DNA of 20,760 nucleotides, taken from Hymenopellis radicata. Lineage: Eukaryota > Basidiomycota > Agaricomycetes > Agaricales > Physalacriaceae. This document shows, piece by piece, positions 7,571 to 17,790 of the stretch. Every line of letters starts with the position of its first letter. The stretch's first letter is position 1. A program made the position numbers and the translations under genes. Where the stretch lies: contig JADNRX010000836.1 in NCBI GenBank assembly GCA_015501595.1, forward strand, positions 1 to 20,760, in the 5' to 3' direction. The notes below the pieces were generated by a model. The model ran no database searches and was not told where the DNA came from. It saw nothing but the letters and a program-made list of their open reading frames with translations.

Positions 7571-10500
7571 ATGCAGTATAGCGCAGATCAGGTTTGTGTA
7601 TATCCTGACGCGCAGAACAAGACTTACCTCCGTTAGTTCATCATTAGTGATGACGGGACTCAAGCCACATGCCCCGCATGTAAGGAAAAATGCGGTCTTG
7701 GCAACTCTGGCATCCAAGAAGGAGTTAAAAACCTACTAAAACGACATGTCGGGTCAGGCAGGTGCAACAACGCGAAGGGTAAACTTGACAAAATAGGCAA
7801 ACAGACGTCTCTCTTTCAATTCTTACAGAAAAAGTCCGTAAAAGTCCCATCTACTGTACAGGCACCTCCTCCCATCGCGTCGTCAAGCAGCCTGCACAAT
7901 GCGACATCTATTGGTACCTCATCACATTGTTCACCTCTATATACTCCGACATCTACCCCGCCACCAATCTCCCATCGGATCCCATCACGTTCAGATTCCT
8001 CCCCATCGTGTTCTTTCCCTGAGCAGGGTGCCCCCCGTTCTGCGCTTCTACGGAAGTTCAAAGCCCAAATCGATGCCCTAGACCTGTCACTAGTGCCAGA
8101 TGCCACAGCCGAGGATGATCTTGCTGCTTTCAGCCGGGATCCACGCACATATGTCGCTGCAGAAGTAAACGGCGATGATCTGTGGGAAATGGGGTTGAAT
8201 AGCCTTGTGCACGGCGTGTTTGGATGGGGACTGACCTCTGACGAGATGAAGAAGCTCGTCCGGGGTGGGGATTTGGGTGTTGCGCGGTTCTATGATTTTG
8301 TGAAGTACTTCATCGAGATTCGCGGAGTAAGCGAGACGCTGTTTCGCGAGAAGATTGAGATGCTTGGAACAGCTCTAGAATTATTGTTAGTATTCATCCA
8401 ATTTTCTGAGCAACCTTATCAACTCACGGTTCATATAGTGCACAAGAAAAAGTGCCTAATCTCATCACCGACCAACACACGCCGATGTCTGATCCCGACT
8501 CGCATATGATCTCACCCGACACTCCTCCACTTGATGTTCTTGATGTCGATAGTCTTCTCAACTCCCCACAACCCTCTAATGATCGTCAGTTACACGTTCG
8601 CCACCGATGTAGTGGATTCGAGCTCACCTTTCCTTCTGGGATGTCTCCCCACCTCGACTATCCATATGCTCTCCATCAAACACTGGGTCTTCCATGGGGA
8701 TACGAGTCCCATCAAGGTCGTATGATCCTACGAGCGAATATATGCAAGGATGTCCGTAAAGAGGGGGCCATCTGTAAGGCATGCGACTCGTTGGAGGAGA
8801 CATCATTGCTGAAGGGCATTTTGTCGCGGATGAGGAATGGTTTGAGTGAAAGTACGAGACTGGAGTATAGCAGTCACCGCCAGCTCGTGGAGCGTTATCG
8901 CCGGAAGGAAGGAGTGGTGAATGGGCTGAAGCTGCAGGGCCTCAATGATGCGAAGCTACTGAGAGGAAAGGCAACTGCACTGAGCGATTACAAGCGTCTT
9001 GTTGTCGCCTTTCGTAGTGGCAAGGTTGAGGGCGTGGACAGGATTTTGCGAGTAGGATTCAAGCGAGGTCTGGGCGCGCGTGGGATGCTGGCACTGTATC
9101 AGCGTGCAGCCGAGGATGCGTATCGGCCACAGCTCTATGACGAAGCAGACTATCTGAGAGGCGTGTTATTCTGGCGTCTAGGAGGAAACAGACTTGCACA
9201 AATAGCTCACCGATCGCTTCACCAAATCCCAAGCCTATCAACTATTCGTCGCAATTCTACCATGCCACGTATCACTCCATCATACGGACGGCCTACAACA
9301 GTTGAAATCGAGAGCAATATTCGTGGTGTTCTTTCCTTGGATGAGCTGCTTGCCAGCCGTCAAGAATCAGGCGCCGCCGGTGTGAAGCATATGATTGCCA
9401 TGTACGATGAGTTGTCGACGGAGAAACGGATCCGATGGGACTATGTTAAAGACTGTTTCCTGGGACCGTGCCGCGACCACGCAGGCGATATGTCGATGAC
9501 TTTCAACACAGTGGGAGATTTGGTTGAGCTGTTTGAAAGCCTAGATTCGGGACAGATTCACTACGCCTCTGAGGTAAGACATTCTCACGATCCGAATACT
9601 AGATCGGCGGCTGACCTCCTCATATAGGCAACCGTGGGCGCCTTGGGGATTCTCAGTGATAATACCCGAATCTATGGTGCTCGGCCCATCCTTGTTTCCG
9701 GAACGTGCAAGCGTGAAACTGGTCCTCAACATGCGAAGGTCCTCAATACTGTCATGGATGCGATCAACAACACAAAGGCTACCACCAATCTTCGTGTTGT
9801 TTCGATTGCATCTGACGGTGAGACCAAGCGTGGCGCTGCTCTTTACGAAATTACCTGCAAATTTCCGCTTCCAACGTCCTCTCCAATTTATCCCCTTCTT
9901 AAACCACTCACATTCATGAACCTGCTTGTCGGCGACGACGATATCACCTGTGACAAGGACTATAAACATATTTTCAAACGGCTCAGGAATAGGCTTCTCC
10001 GCAAATCCGGTATTCATGTCCTTGACCGCCTCATCACCCCGTCGATCATCAGAAAACATCTTCGCCAGGCTGGGGGCACAAGCGAGCATATACACTCGCT
10101 GTTTAAGCCGGATGACAAGCAAGATGTTCCTCTGGCATACATGCTTATGCGCGACATTTGGTCGCTTCCAGAGTTGAGCTCGGCTAATGTTGAGGATGTT
10201 GAAACTCGCAAGACCCTTCGCCTCCTTGGCACATTCTTCCGCTATCTGATCTTCCCATACATCTGCGTCGACTTAAGCCTGTCTGAGCAGCTTCGTTACC
10301 TCAGCGCCGCAGTACATGTCGCTATGATCATGTTTCGTCAATCGGGGAGGAAGTTTATTCCAACACTTCTCTATATGGACATCATGATTATGGTAAAGAA
10401 TGTGTTCTTTTGTCTGGTCAAGGGAAAGGTAGATACTCCAGATGGTTACTTCTGGGTTATCCTGCTCGGAACTGACCGACTCGAGACCATCTTCGGCATA

Positions 10501-13429
10501 CTACGCACCATTATTGGTACAGACTCGAACATGGACCTCCTCCAACTCGTGACACGCATTACAGGCAGTGTTGAGGTGTCCAATATCCTTGTTCAGCATC
10601 CAGAGTGGGATAGCCGACCACGAAGGCTCAAACTACCTGCCATCACACGCGATGGGGCGGAAATATCTGATGGCAAGGTTGACCATATCAATCCTGCATC
10701 ATGGCGCGGCGATGTTTCCCTTGCGCGCGTGTCCCCGCAGGCGTCGTGGCGATCTGGGCCTCGTTTGGTTGAAGAGGAGCTTCCTGAACTTATTCCTTAC
10801 CTCCGAGAACTAGAGCTTGATCCACGTGCTATCGATATGTTTAGCCCCCTCGGAAAGGTCCTCTACAAAGAACCCCTCGCAGCTGACGACAACGAAGATC
10901 CGGATCCTGAAGAAGATCTGGATTTCGACGTTGCAGCGATTCCTCCAACAGCCACTGCAGCTGTTATAGAGTCTCCTCTTCAGCCGTCGCCACAGCCTCC
11001 GCTTATTCTGTCGGCATCTCACCCCCAACTCCCACTGCCCTCACCCGAGGAGGAAGACGACCGTGATCGTCTAGACATGGATGAGTCGGGTGTACGCGAG
11101 TTTGAGGATCAGATGGCCGAGATTGATGAAACCCCCTCCGAGCTCTCAAAGCAACCATTTGAGCGGTATATCTGGATGGAGGGAGAAAAGGTTAATAAAG
11201 CTCGAGCGATCAAGTTGTACTCGCGATACCGTACCCAGGCAACGTCTCAGGACCGACTCAAGAGGGTGCAGGAGATGGCACGCTTCAATACCTCAAATAC
11301 CGCGAGTCTTGGGTCGTCCGTGACATTTGCACGCGAGGAGGAGAGTACACCTGCACTGGAGCCTGGAGATACCATTGTAACTCTTCTTTCGTGTGACGAT
11401 CTTCTCTTCCTGTGTCTTGGGTCGGTGACAGACATATCCATCGGCACCTCTCGTGATTCCTCCGTCGATGATATCGACCTGGATGTCCTCGCCGAAGACG
11501 GTGTTTCCATATCCTTTCAAATCATCAATCTTGTTCCTGCGACTGCAGACGATGATCCAACCTCAAAACATGATTGGCGTAGCCGTAAGCGACCTGATCC
11601 CGAGGCTTTTACAGTCCCGGGGCAGTTCGTCCAGCCTATTACTCCAACATTGGCAATTCCAACAACTGGGAGTACGTTCTGGCTGCTTGATAGTCAAGAG
11701 CTCATTGCCTTCGGTCACGATCTCCTGCAACGCGTCAACGCAGTCTCAGCCAGTTCATCAATATCAAGGAAAAATCAGATCATACCTGCCGTCAAGCGAA
11801 CACGCGAGTTCCCCTACCGGGAAGCATCAGGTGTGTAAATCAATCAATGTCAAGACTAGTCTGAACGATTATCTATTAGGAAAGGCATGTTTCAGTTGTG
11901 AAACGGACTCACCGCGCAGCGCAGTGGACAGTGCAGTTTCATGTCCCTTCTGCGAATCGCCTCCAATCCCACTTGATCTCTCCAGGCCGCAAACGATCTT
12001 AAACCATATCGGCGCACATCTTTTGCATAGCGGGCTTGACGGCGAGCGTTGTGGCCTATGTGGGTCGCGTGCACCCCAGTGTCAGTACTTCTTGACGAAG
12101 GGTGCCAACCCCCAGGTTGACCGCGACCGAACCCATGGGTGCTCCGTATTTGACTCGCTCGAAACGCGTGGCTTCCGATATGCGACAGCTGCTGAATCCA
12201 CGGCAGCCAACCCTTGCTCGAATGTTCCCATTCACTGCAAGATATGCTTCCTAAGGGACAAGAAGTCACCGGCGATTTGGAAGTACCACGCCCGCGAGCA
12301 CTATAAGCGCCACCACAGCACAGCAAATCTTAACCTCTACAGCAGTGACTGGGAGCTATCAACATCGGAGAAGGAGGCGATGAAGGTGGTATACAGTAAC
12401 CGCAAGAAGAAGCCGACACTGGCGAAGTCGAGGGCAAAGGAGAAAAGGAAGAAGGAAATTGGAGACCTTATCATATCGGAGGCACACAGCTCACGACGTG
12501 CACAGAGGTAAGATCATCAAACTGAATACCATTTTGGTACTAATAAACGACTTCAAAAGGCACGGTAATGACCTAGATGGGAGTGAGCAAGATGCAGATG
12601 CGCTAGACAGTGATAACGACGACTTACAACGAACAATGCTCCCTCGACCTAAGCCTCGACGACTCCCAAGGCAGCTGGTATCCGACGAAGACGATACACA
12701 GACCAATAACGATGGTGCAGAATACAACAATAACGAGGATGTTGACGACGTCGATGAGGATAATCAGTGGCCGAACGACGACGAAGAGCTGGAATATGTT
12801 TCGCCAGATGAAAGCAGGGACCAAATGTCTGACCTGCCCAGTTCTTCAGCAATGGAAGCCGCAGAAAGAGAGGAAATGAACACACCAGAAGCCGTAGAAA
12901 TGGACATGGATGATGTCCCAATACTTGTATCGCCCATTCTCGCATCCACATCCGCTTCTACGGCGACAGTTCCGCCGACCGCATTATCCGCATCATCCAC
13001 CACCACAGCGCCGACTGTAATGAGTTCCGTGGCAGCGACTACCTCAATGCCCCCAGAAGTGAGCAGCATCCCAGGAGCTGTTCCCGGGGTAGGAGTGTCG
13101 ATGCCCATGGTGCCAGAAGTGGCGGAGGTAGAGACTACGCGGCGATCAGGACGAAAGCGAAAGGGTACGGAGGCTGCAAGTGTCCTGTCTACGTGTATCT
13201 GTGGTCAGAAAGTCACCAATGACGAGCGCCTGTCCGCTGCACAATGTACTCGCGCAGGATGCGAGACGTTTTGGGTAGGTGATTCTAACTTTCGAATATT
13301 CCAAGGCTGACAATTGGTCAGTACCATAAAGAATGCCTGGATTTAGAGTTCGTACCAGTCGGGTGGAAATGCGACGATTGTAAAGGAGGGGATCGTGGCG
13401 GAAAGCGTAGAAAGGGAAATGCGGGGTAG
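7571..13429 (+). CDS. Spliced transposase, about 1852 aa: BED-like finger, RNase-H core, zinc fingers, PHD finger
   Basis: Proposed exons are 7571-7591, 7637-8385, 8439-9573, 9628-11830, 11880-12507, 12560-13274 and 13322-13429. The six introns are 45-54 nt with GT...AG ends and every join keeps phase. The CDS is 5559 nt including the stop TAG at 13427-13429. A BED-like finger lies at residues 19-50 (C19, C22, H44, C50). A possible helix-turn-helix region sits in exon 3. The catalytic core in exon 4 has D698 (IASDGETKRG), D746 (DKDYKHIFKRLRN) and D918/E921 (TDRLETIFGILR), resembling P-element/THAP9 transposases. Residues about 1370-1579 are Cys/His-rich (CFSC, CPFC, CGLC, PCSNVPIHCKIC) and resemble a zinc region I recall from agaricomycete repeat-encoded proteins. 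An acidic linker follows, then a PHD finger at about 1791-1837. The tiny first exon is the least certain; the rest of the exon structure is strongly supported by phase. Confidence 0.82.
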
Positions 13430-13708
13430 TAGATGTGGGGTGCCTCAGCGGAGAAGTGTTAAGTGAAAAGAGCCAGGATATGCAATCGGGTGCATTTACA
13501 TAGATAGATTCAGAAAATTAGCTCTGCGTGCTATCTGAACGGTGTAATTGAGAGCCCCGGCATCTTGGTCGACAGACAGTTTCCCACCAGCACGTCTCAA
13601 AGCGGTAAATAGCGCGTCACGTGGCTGGCTATGACGTCAGGGGGTGGGTAGGTTCGCAAATGCGAGTCGGAAAAAGTTAATCGACGTCGTGTACAAAATT
13701 ATATCTGA
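13430..13708 (+). other. 3' untranslated and right subterminal region of the transposon
   Basis: There are 279 bases between the transposase stop and the right terminal repeat. The stretch includes CACGTG (near 13618) and TGACGTCA-like sequence (near 13632), and GGGGGTGGGTAGGTTCG, which loosely echoes a G-rich stretch near the left end. No gene is visible. Polyadenylation is presumably here, but I see no decisive signal. Confidence 0.4.
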
Positions 13709-13720
13709 GACACACCCTTG
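13709..13720 (-). repeat. Right terminal inverted repeat of the DNA transposon
   Basis: GACACACCCTTG is the exact inverse of the left end and is immediately followed by the second AGCCGGCT. Confidence 0.9.
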
Positions 13721-13728
13721 AGCCGGCT
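13721..13728. repeat. Target site duplication AGCCGGCT, right copy
   Basis: It is identical to 7206-7213. From here the sequence resumes the long repeat exactly where copy A left off, as judged against copy B. Confidence 0.9.
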
Positions 13729-14218
13729 TGATTCCGGTGAAGTTTCCTGACTCATACTCAGGGACGATACGGGTTCGTAGAGATCCCGATACGTGGTACG
13801 TGAGGGTCCATGGGTACACTTGGTACACATTCTGAACAACTTCCGACTTCTGGACTTGTCTTTGAGGTCTTGTCTAAACACCTTGTTTAAGTACTTGTCT
13901 TTTATGAAGCGTAATCGAGTCGAACTCGAGGCTCATCGGGTTGTAGTAACATACCCGGGCGCATTGAGTATTTGATATTCAGGTACGTTTTAAGGTTTCT
14001 GTAGAACGTTACGGGAAATGCCGGGTTTCGGTAGTTCGGTCCGTAGGCGCGTATTGGCCACCTAGGAGTCTCTTCGCGTCCTAACAGAGTCTCCTGTAAG
14101 TCTTTAGCGTAGACTTCTAAGTACTTGGTGTCTTGTTTAGACATGTCTTTCAGTCTAGAGGTCGTACAGAATTCGCAAAATGTAGTCTTTCTGCTTCCAA
14201 ACTGTACTGTGCGTATCA
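13729..14218. repeat. Long repeat copy A, right part
   Basis: It continues copy A to its end at GTATCA and matches 17229-17719 of copy B with few changes. On the minus strand a frame of about 80 codons (from MSKQDTKYLEVYAKDLQ to a stop near 13902) is kept in both copies. At this level of identity that is not proof of coding. Confidence 0.75.
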
Positions 14219-14619
14219 CCGCGCTCGGGGAGCCGTTGCGCGGGTGCTCAGCGGGCATGAAGTAGTCAGTATCTAGTACAAGTATCAGAGACTTAGCTCA
14301 GACCATGGGAGTGCAAGATGATAGTAAGATTAATGAATCGTACATGAGGACACGGTTTAGATATATAATGATTATGTAAGCGCTAGCGAGTAATACTGCC
14401 GTACTCCGTCACAGGTGGTCTCATCTAGTGCCATAAGAATTGTGGTGCTAGACTGAGGTGCAGTTCATAGGCCTTGCAAAACGTTCACCATGGAGGATGA
14501 GATTCGCTGGCTAGCTAGAGCGCGCAAAGAAAGAGGAGTGGTCGAGACAGTCTGACATCAGGAAAATAGGTACTGGGCTCAGGATAACTGTGGTATGCCA
14601 TGGTTAACTCTGATCAACC
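14219..14619. other. Spacer without recognisable gene
   Basis: About 400 bases follow copy A. The stretch has no long frame, no clear repeat and no strong hairpin. A 21-codon frame from 14490 looks like chance. Confidence 0.5.
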
Positions 14620-14805
14620 TAGGGTTTTCGGGTCAGGTCAAGCTTAACCGGTCAAATCGCTTGACCTGACCGGACCTGACCGAAAATTTGACCGGTAACA
14701 CTTGACCGGTCACGCAACTTGACCGGTCACGGTCAACGGTCAAGTCGCAAAGCAAAATTTGGCCTGACCGTGGATAACTGGTCGTGACCGGTTATAACCG
14801 GTAAA
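14620..14805. repeat. Array of GGTCA/TGACC palindromes, perhaps a hAT-like transposon end
   Basis: Within about 170 bp the pentamer GGTCA or its complement occurs more than a dozen times, mostly as CCGGTCA, TTGACCGGTCA or CCTGACCGG, with TTGACCGGTCAC twice (from 14702 and 14719). The block begins TAGGGTTTTCGGGTCAGG at 14620, which resembles one end of a hAT-type element with clustered subterminal transposase sites. I could not find the matching opposite end (CCCGAAAACCCTA) in the window, so it may be a truncated or solo end. Confidence 0.6.
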
Positions 14806-15969
14806 TTTTTGTTCGTGCCTTGCGAGCTCGCCCGCGCTAAATAGCCCGGGCAGCATTCGTAGTGCACGAGGATTCCCTCACACCTCCCGACGATGCAACA
14901 TAATGTTGCATCAGCCGCCAGGTAGTAAGGGAAAACGGGGATCATTGTGGTTGTTGTAGCGCTACGGTCATCATTGAGGTCATCGGTGACGGCGCTGTAA
15001 TGGGATCGACGGTGCGGAGATGTGGTGTGGTGTGGCGATGAGGTGGTGGTTTGCGGTTTGCTGGCGACGTCGCCATAGTCGCAGTCCTCGTCGTGGCGAA
15101 TAAAATCTGCAGCCTGTAAATTCGAAAAACAAGAAAGAAAAGACGCAGCTTGAGATAGCACACCTCAACTCGCGCATATCCGCCATTGTCGTGTGTTAAC
15201 TGTTGTTGTCGCGGTGGGGCAGTCGTCTCTCCTGGCCCGGGATCGTTGTCGTTGCGGTGCTGGGATTGGACCTTTGCTGTATCCGTAGGCTCGTTCGAGG
15301 GCTTGTCGCCGCCGTGGTGCTGCTGTGGTCGTCGCCGTCGTCATGGTGATGGGGTCGCGGCGGTCTGTGCGTTCATAGTGGGTATGCTGTCGTCGTGGTC
15401 GTGGTGCTTATCGTCGCCGTGATGAGATCGTAGTCGTGAGGTCGGGGGTGTCGTAGTCGCCGTCATAGGCTTGTCGTGGGCGTGGTGGCGGCGGTGCTGT
15501 CGTCGTCATCAAAAATCCTCTGGCTGGTGGGGGTGCAATTGTTGTAAAATAGGATATGGGCGGCCTCGTTCGAGGGCTTACGCGTCCTGCGGGCCAACAT
15601 AGTCATCGACATCGTCGTCGTTGGGTAGTCGTCCTGGTGGGAGTGTCCGCGTCCGCGTCGTCGTGCAGTCATGGTCCTGGTACTGAAAGTAAGTTAGTAC
15701 TAAAATACAGCATAAAAAACGCACACCTTCATGACGCCGCCTGTCAGCAGACTAGGCGTCGTCAGATAACACAATCTATCAGCTCCTGGGGTCACCATTG
15801 TCGTCGTTGGAGATCTGCGGCCTCGCTAGAGGGCTTACGCGTCCAGCGGGGCCGCCGGGGCTCTTCAAGCCCGCATATCGACGAAAAGGCCGTGAAAAAG
15901 AGTTAGATTGACGAAGACGAATACCTGGAACACCCGCGTCCCAAGGTCGAGTCGTCGGAGCCCAGGCAT
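14733..15969 (-). CDS. Candidate spliced low-complexity gene or pseudogene
   Basis: The stretch reads as GTCG/GTGG repeats on the plus strand. On the minus strand there are two good intron candidates: 15726-15683 (GTGTGC...TACTAAC...TTTCAG, 44 nt) and 15163-15114 (GTGTGC...TTACAG, 50 nt). The second joins a Gln/His/Pro/Asp-rich exon to AADFIRHDEDCDYGDV and runs open to a stop at about 14733. A start at 15969-15967 would lie a few bases from repeat B. The exons between 15680 and 15320 could not be joined into one frame, so this may be decayed or mis-modelled. The product would be His/Asp/Thr/Arg-rich and disordered; no domain was recognised. Confidence 0.3.
15288..15853. repeat. Diverged repeat units, about 260-275 bp apart
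   Basis: Three related blocks are visible: GGCTCGTTCGAGGGCTTGTCG (from 15288), GGCCTCGTTCGAGGGCTTACGCGTCC (from 15562) and GGCCTCGCTAGAGGGCTTACGCGTCC (from 15819), all read on the plus strand and the later two nearly identical. Sequence between them is similar in composition but not clearly alignable. They look like remnants of a tandem duplication inside the GTCG-rich tract. Confidence 0.5.
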
Positions 15970-15974
15970 CGCGG

Positions 15975-17719
15975 TGATGTGCAGTGCAGAAATACACCAC
16001 AGAAATACACACAACCAACACACAAACACAAAACAAAACAAACACTCGGGACTTCTGAAGTCCCTAATGAACAAGTACAAGGATCCGACCTTATCACTCG
16101 TAACGAATTACAACCTTAGTCAAGATCTGGTGACTCAAGGAGGTTCCAAACGGGGGGTGTGATGTACTTCCTGTACTAGCACAAGTGCAAGTTCGAGGGA
16201 GCTAGGGGTTCTTAACTTATGGGATTCCGGGGAAGTGGAAGTTCCCGTGGTCTTAGCCGAATGAGGTGACACTCAAGTACACTGAGTCTCGAGGACTAAC
16301 CGGTTGACTAATCTCGTGTATTCACTCTTTTAACTCAACTGAGTATAGGGACCAAGATCGCCTTTGGGTACGTAAAGATCCGCGGGGCTTGGGTACACTA
16401 AGTTGGTCTAAACTAACCACAGGTGCCTGTCTTCTTATATGAATCCGAAGCAGTTGCAAGCGCGGTGACTTCAAGGGTTCTTAAGTTACCTTGTCCACAG
16501 CTCTTGTTTCTGTCGTTTAAACTCCGTCTCGGGACAGAGGGACTTTCACAAGTGCTATTCGCAAAGTTCCCGAGTACTAACTCAAAGATCACCAAGTAAA
16601 ACTGTTACTGGTTCACGGAGGTTCTGATCGGTTGATAAACTTAAACCGGGTGGAAGCAATGGTTTCCGAGTCAAAGATACACTGGTATTTCACTTATGCT
16701 GTATACGCGGGTGCAAATTAACTACTGACTACGACGTTGTACAGGCCTTTATATACTACAATCCGGGACTATACGGGTATAAACTACTTACTCTTCGGGC
16801 CTATGGGACTATGTTATCGGGTGCACTGTATCCCGGATGACTCATTTCGCCTGCGGATTGCGTGCTTTGGGTGGTATTTGATATAACACCTTGTGCTCGC
16901 CGGGCTCAACTGGTAGGATGTTCCTTGTGGAATCCAGCTGGTCCGACTCGTCGTAGTGCTGTTACTGGTCTGGGTACTAACTAAGTACCCTTGTACTTAG
17001 GTTCTGGTGAAAGGTCTGATTCGTAGCTTTCAAAGGATACCCAACTTGTCAAGGGTATCTCTGGGAACTACGCCACTATGGTGGTTTTACTGGTTGGTCT
17101 AGTCAAGAGTGAGGGACTTGAATTGTTCCCGTTCCTGATTGCTCTGCATGACTCTGCATGGTTCTGAGCTTATTTAATGCCGGGTCCATGTGACGTACTG
17201 CGCCACTCGGAATTAAATGCAAGCCGGCTTGATTCCGGTGAAGTTTCCTGACTCATACTCAGGGACGATACGGGTCCGTAGAGATCCCGATACGTGGTAC
17301 GTGAGGGTCCATGGGTACACTTGGTACACATTCTGAACAACTTCTGACTTCTGGACTTGTCTTTGAGGTTTTGTCTAAACACCTTGTTTAAGTACTTATC
17401 TTTTATGAAGCGTAATCGAGTCGAACTCGAGGCTCATCGGGTTGTAGTAACATACCCGGGCGCATTGAGTATTTGATATTCAGGTACGTTTTAAGGTTTC
17501 TGTAGAACGTTACGGGAAATGCCGGGTTTCGGTAGTTCGGTCCGTAGGCGCGTATTGGCCACCTAGGAGTCTCTTCGCGTCCTAAGAGAGTCTCCTGTAA
17601 GTCTTTAGCGTAGACTTCTAAGTACTTGGTGTCTTGTTTAGACATGTCTTTCGGTCTAGAGGTCGTACAGAATTCGCAAAATGTAGCCTTTCTGCTTCCA
17701 AACTGTACTGTGTGTATCA
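15975..17719. repeat. Long repeat copy B (LTR-like), uninterrupted
   Basis: This 1745-bp repeat starts TGATGTGCAG and ends GTATCA, in the same orientation as copy A. By eye I count about 27 differences, mostly transitions and several at CpG. It lacks the MITE and the 6.5-kb transposon and so documents both empty sites. Its flanks (GCGG before, CCGT after) show no target duplication, which suggests it arose by recombination or that one flank was rearranged. It contains no convincing gene. Confidence 0.8.
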
Positions 17720-17790
17720 CCGTTCCAGGTGCTCTCTAGTGGTTGGTCCACCGCTTATCCACATGGCCCTAGTCGAAGTCTGGATTTCTC

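Larger units (their letters stand above)
7214..13720 (+). mobile_element. 6507-bp DNA transposon with P-element-like transposase and 8-bp target duplication
   Basis: Terminal inverted repeats are CAAGGGTGTGTC (7214-7225) and GACACACCCTTG (13709-13720). Similarity extends to 16 of 18 bases. AGCCGGCT flanks both ends, and repeat copy B supplies the empty site. The element carries one large spliced plus-strand gene with no disabling change that I can see. A palindromic GC-rich 8-bp duplication, ends beginning CA and the RNase-H-like motifs fit the P superfamily. hAT elements and Zisupton-type elements also make 8-bp duplications and remain alternatives. Intact ends, duplication and reading frame point to a young, possibly active copy. 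Confidence 0.9.

Noticed and set aside
8452..8454. GTG as a separate translation start for exon 3 of the transposase
   Set aside because: A fungal nuclear gene would not be expected to start there. A 53-nt intron (8386-8438) joins the frame in phase to the preceding exon.
9541..10122. 193-codon minus-strand frame inside the transposon
   Set aside because: It is antisense to the catalytic exon, whose plus-strand frame is longer, has RNase-H motifs and correct splice phases.
12764..13108. Minus-strand Val/Ala/Ser-rich frame
   Set aside because: It is complementary to the low-complexity acidic linker of the transposase and has no independent support.
13902..14258. Minus-strand frame of about 118 codons at the end of repeat copy A, also present in copy B
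   Set aside because: The copies are too similar for conservation to mean coding. The frame ends abruptly, continues in another frame, and shows no known motif. It is kept only as a remark under the repeat.
5696..17719. Copies A and B as the two LTRs of a single element with the interior at 14219-15974
   Set aside because: No target duplication spans the pair, there is no polypurine tract or primer site at the inner junctions, and the interior has no retroelement genes.
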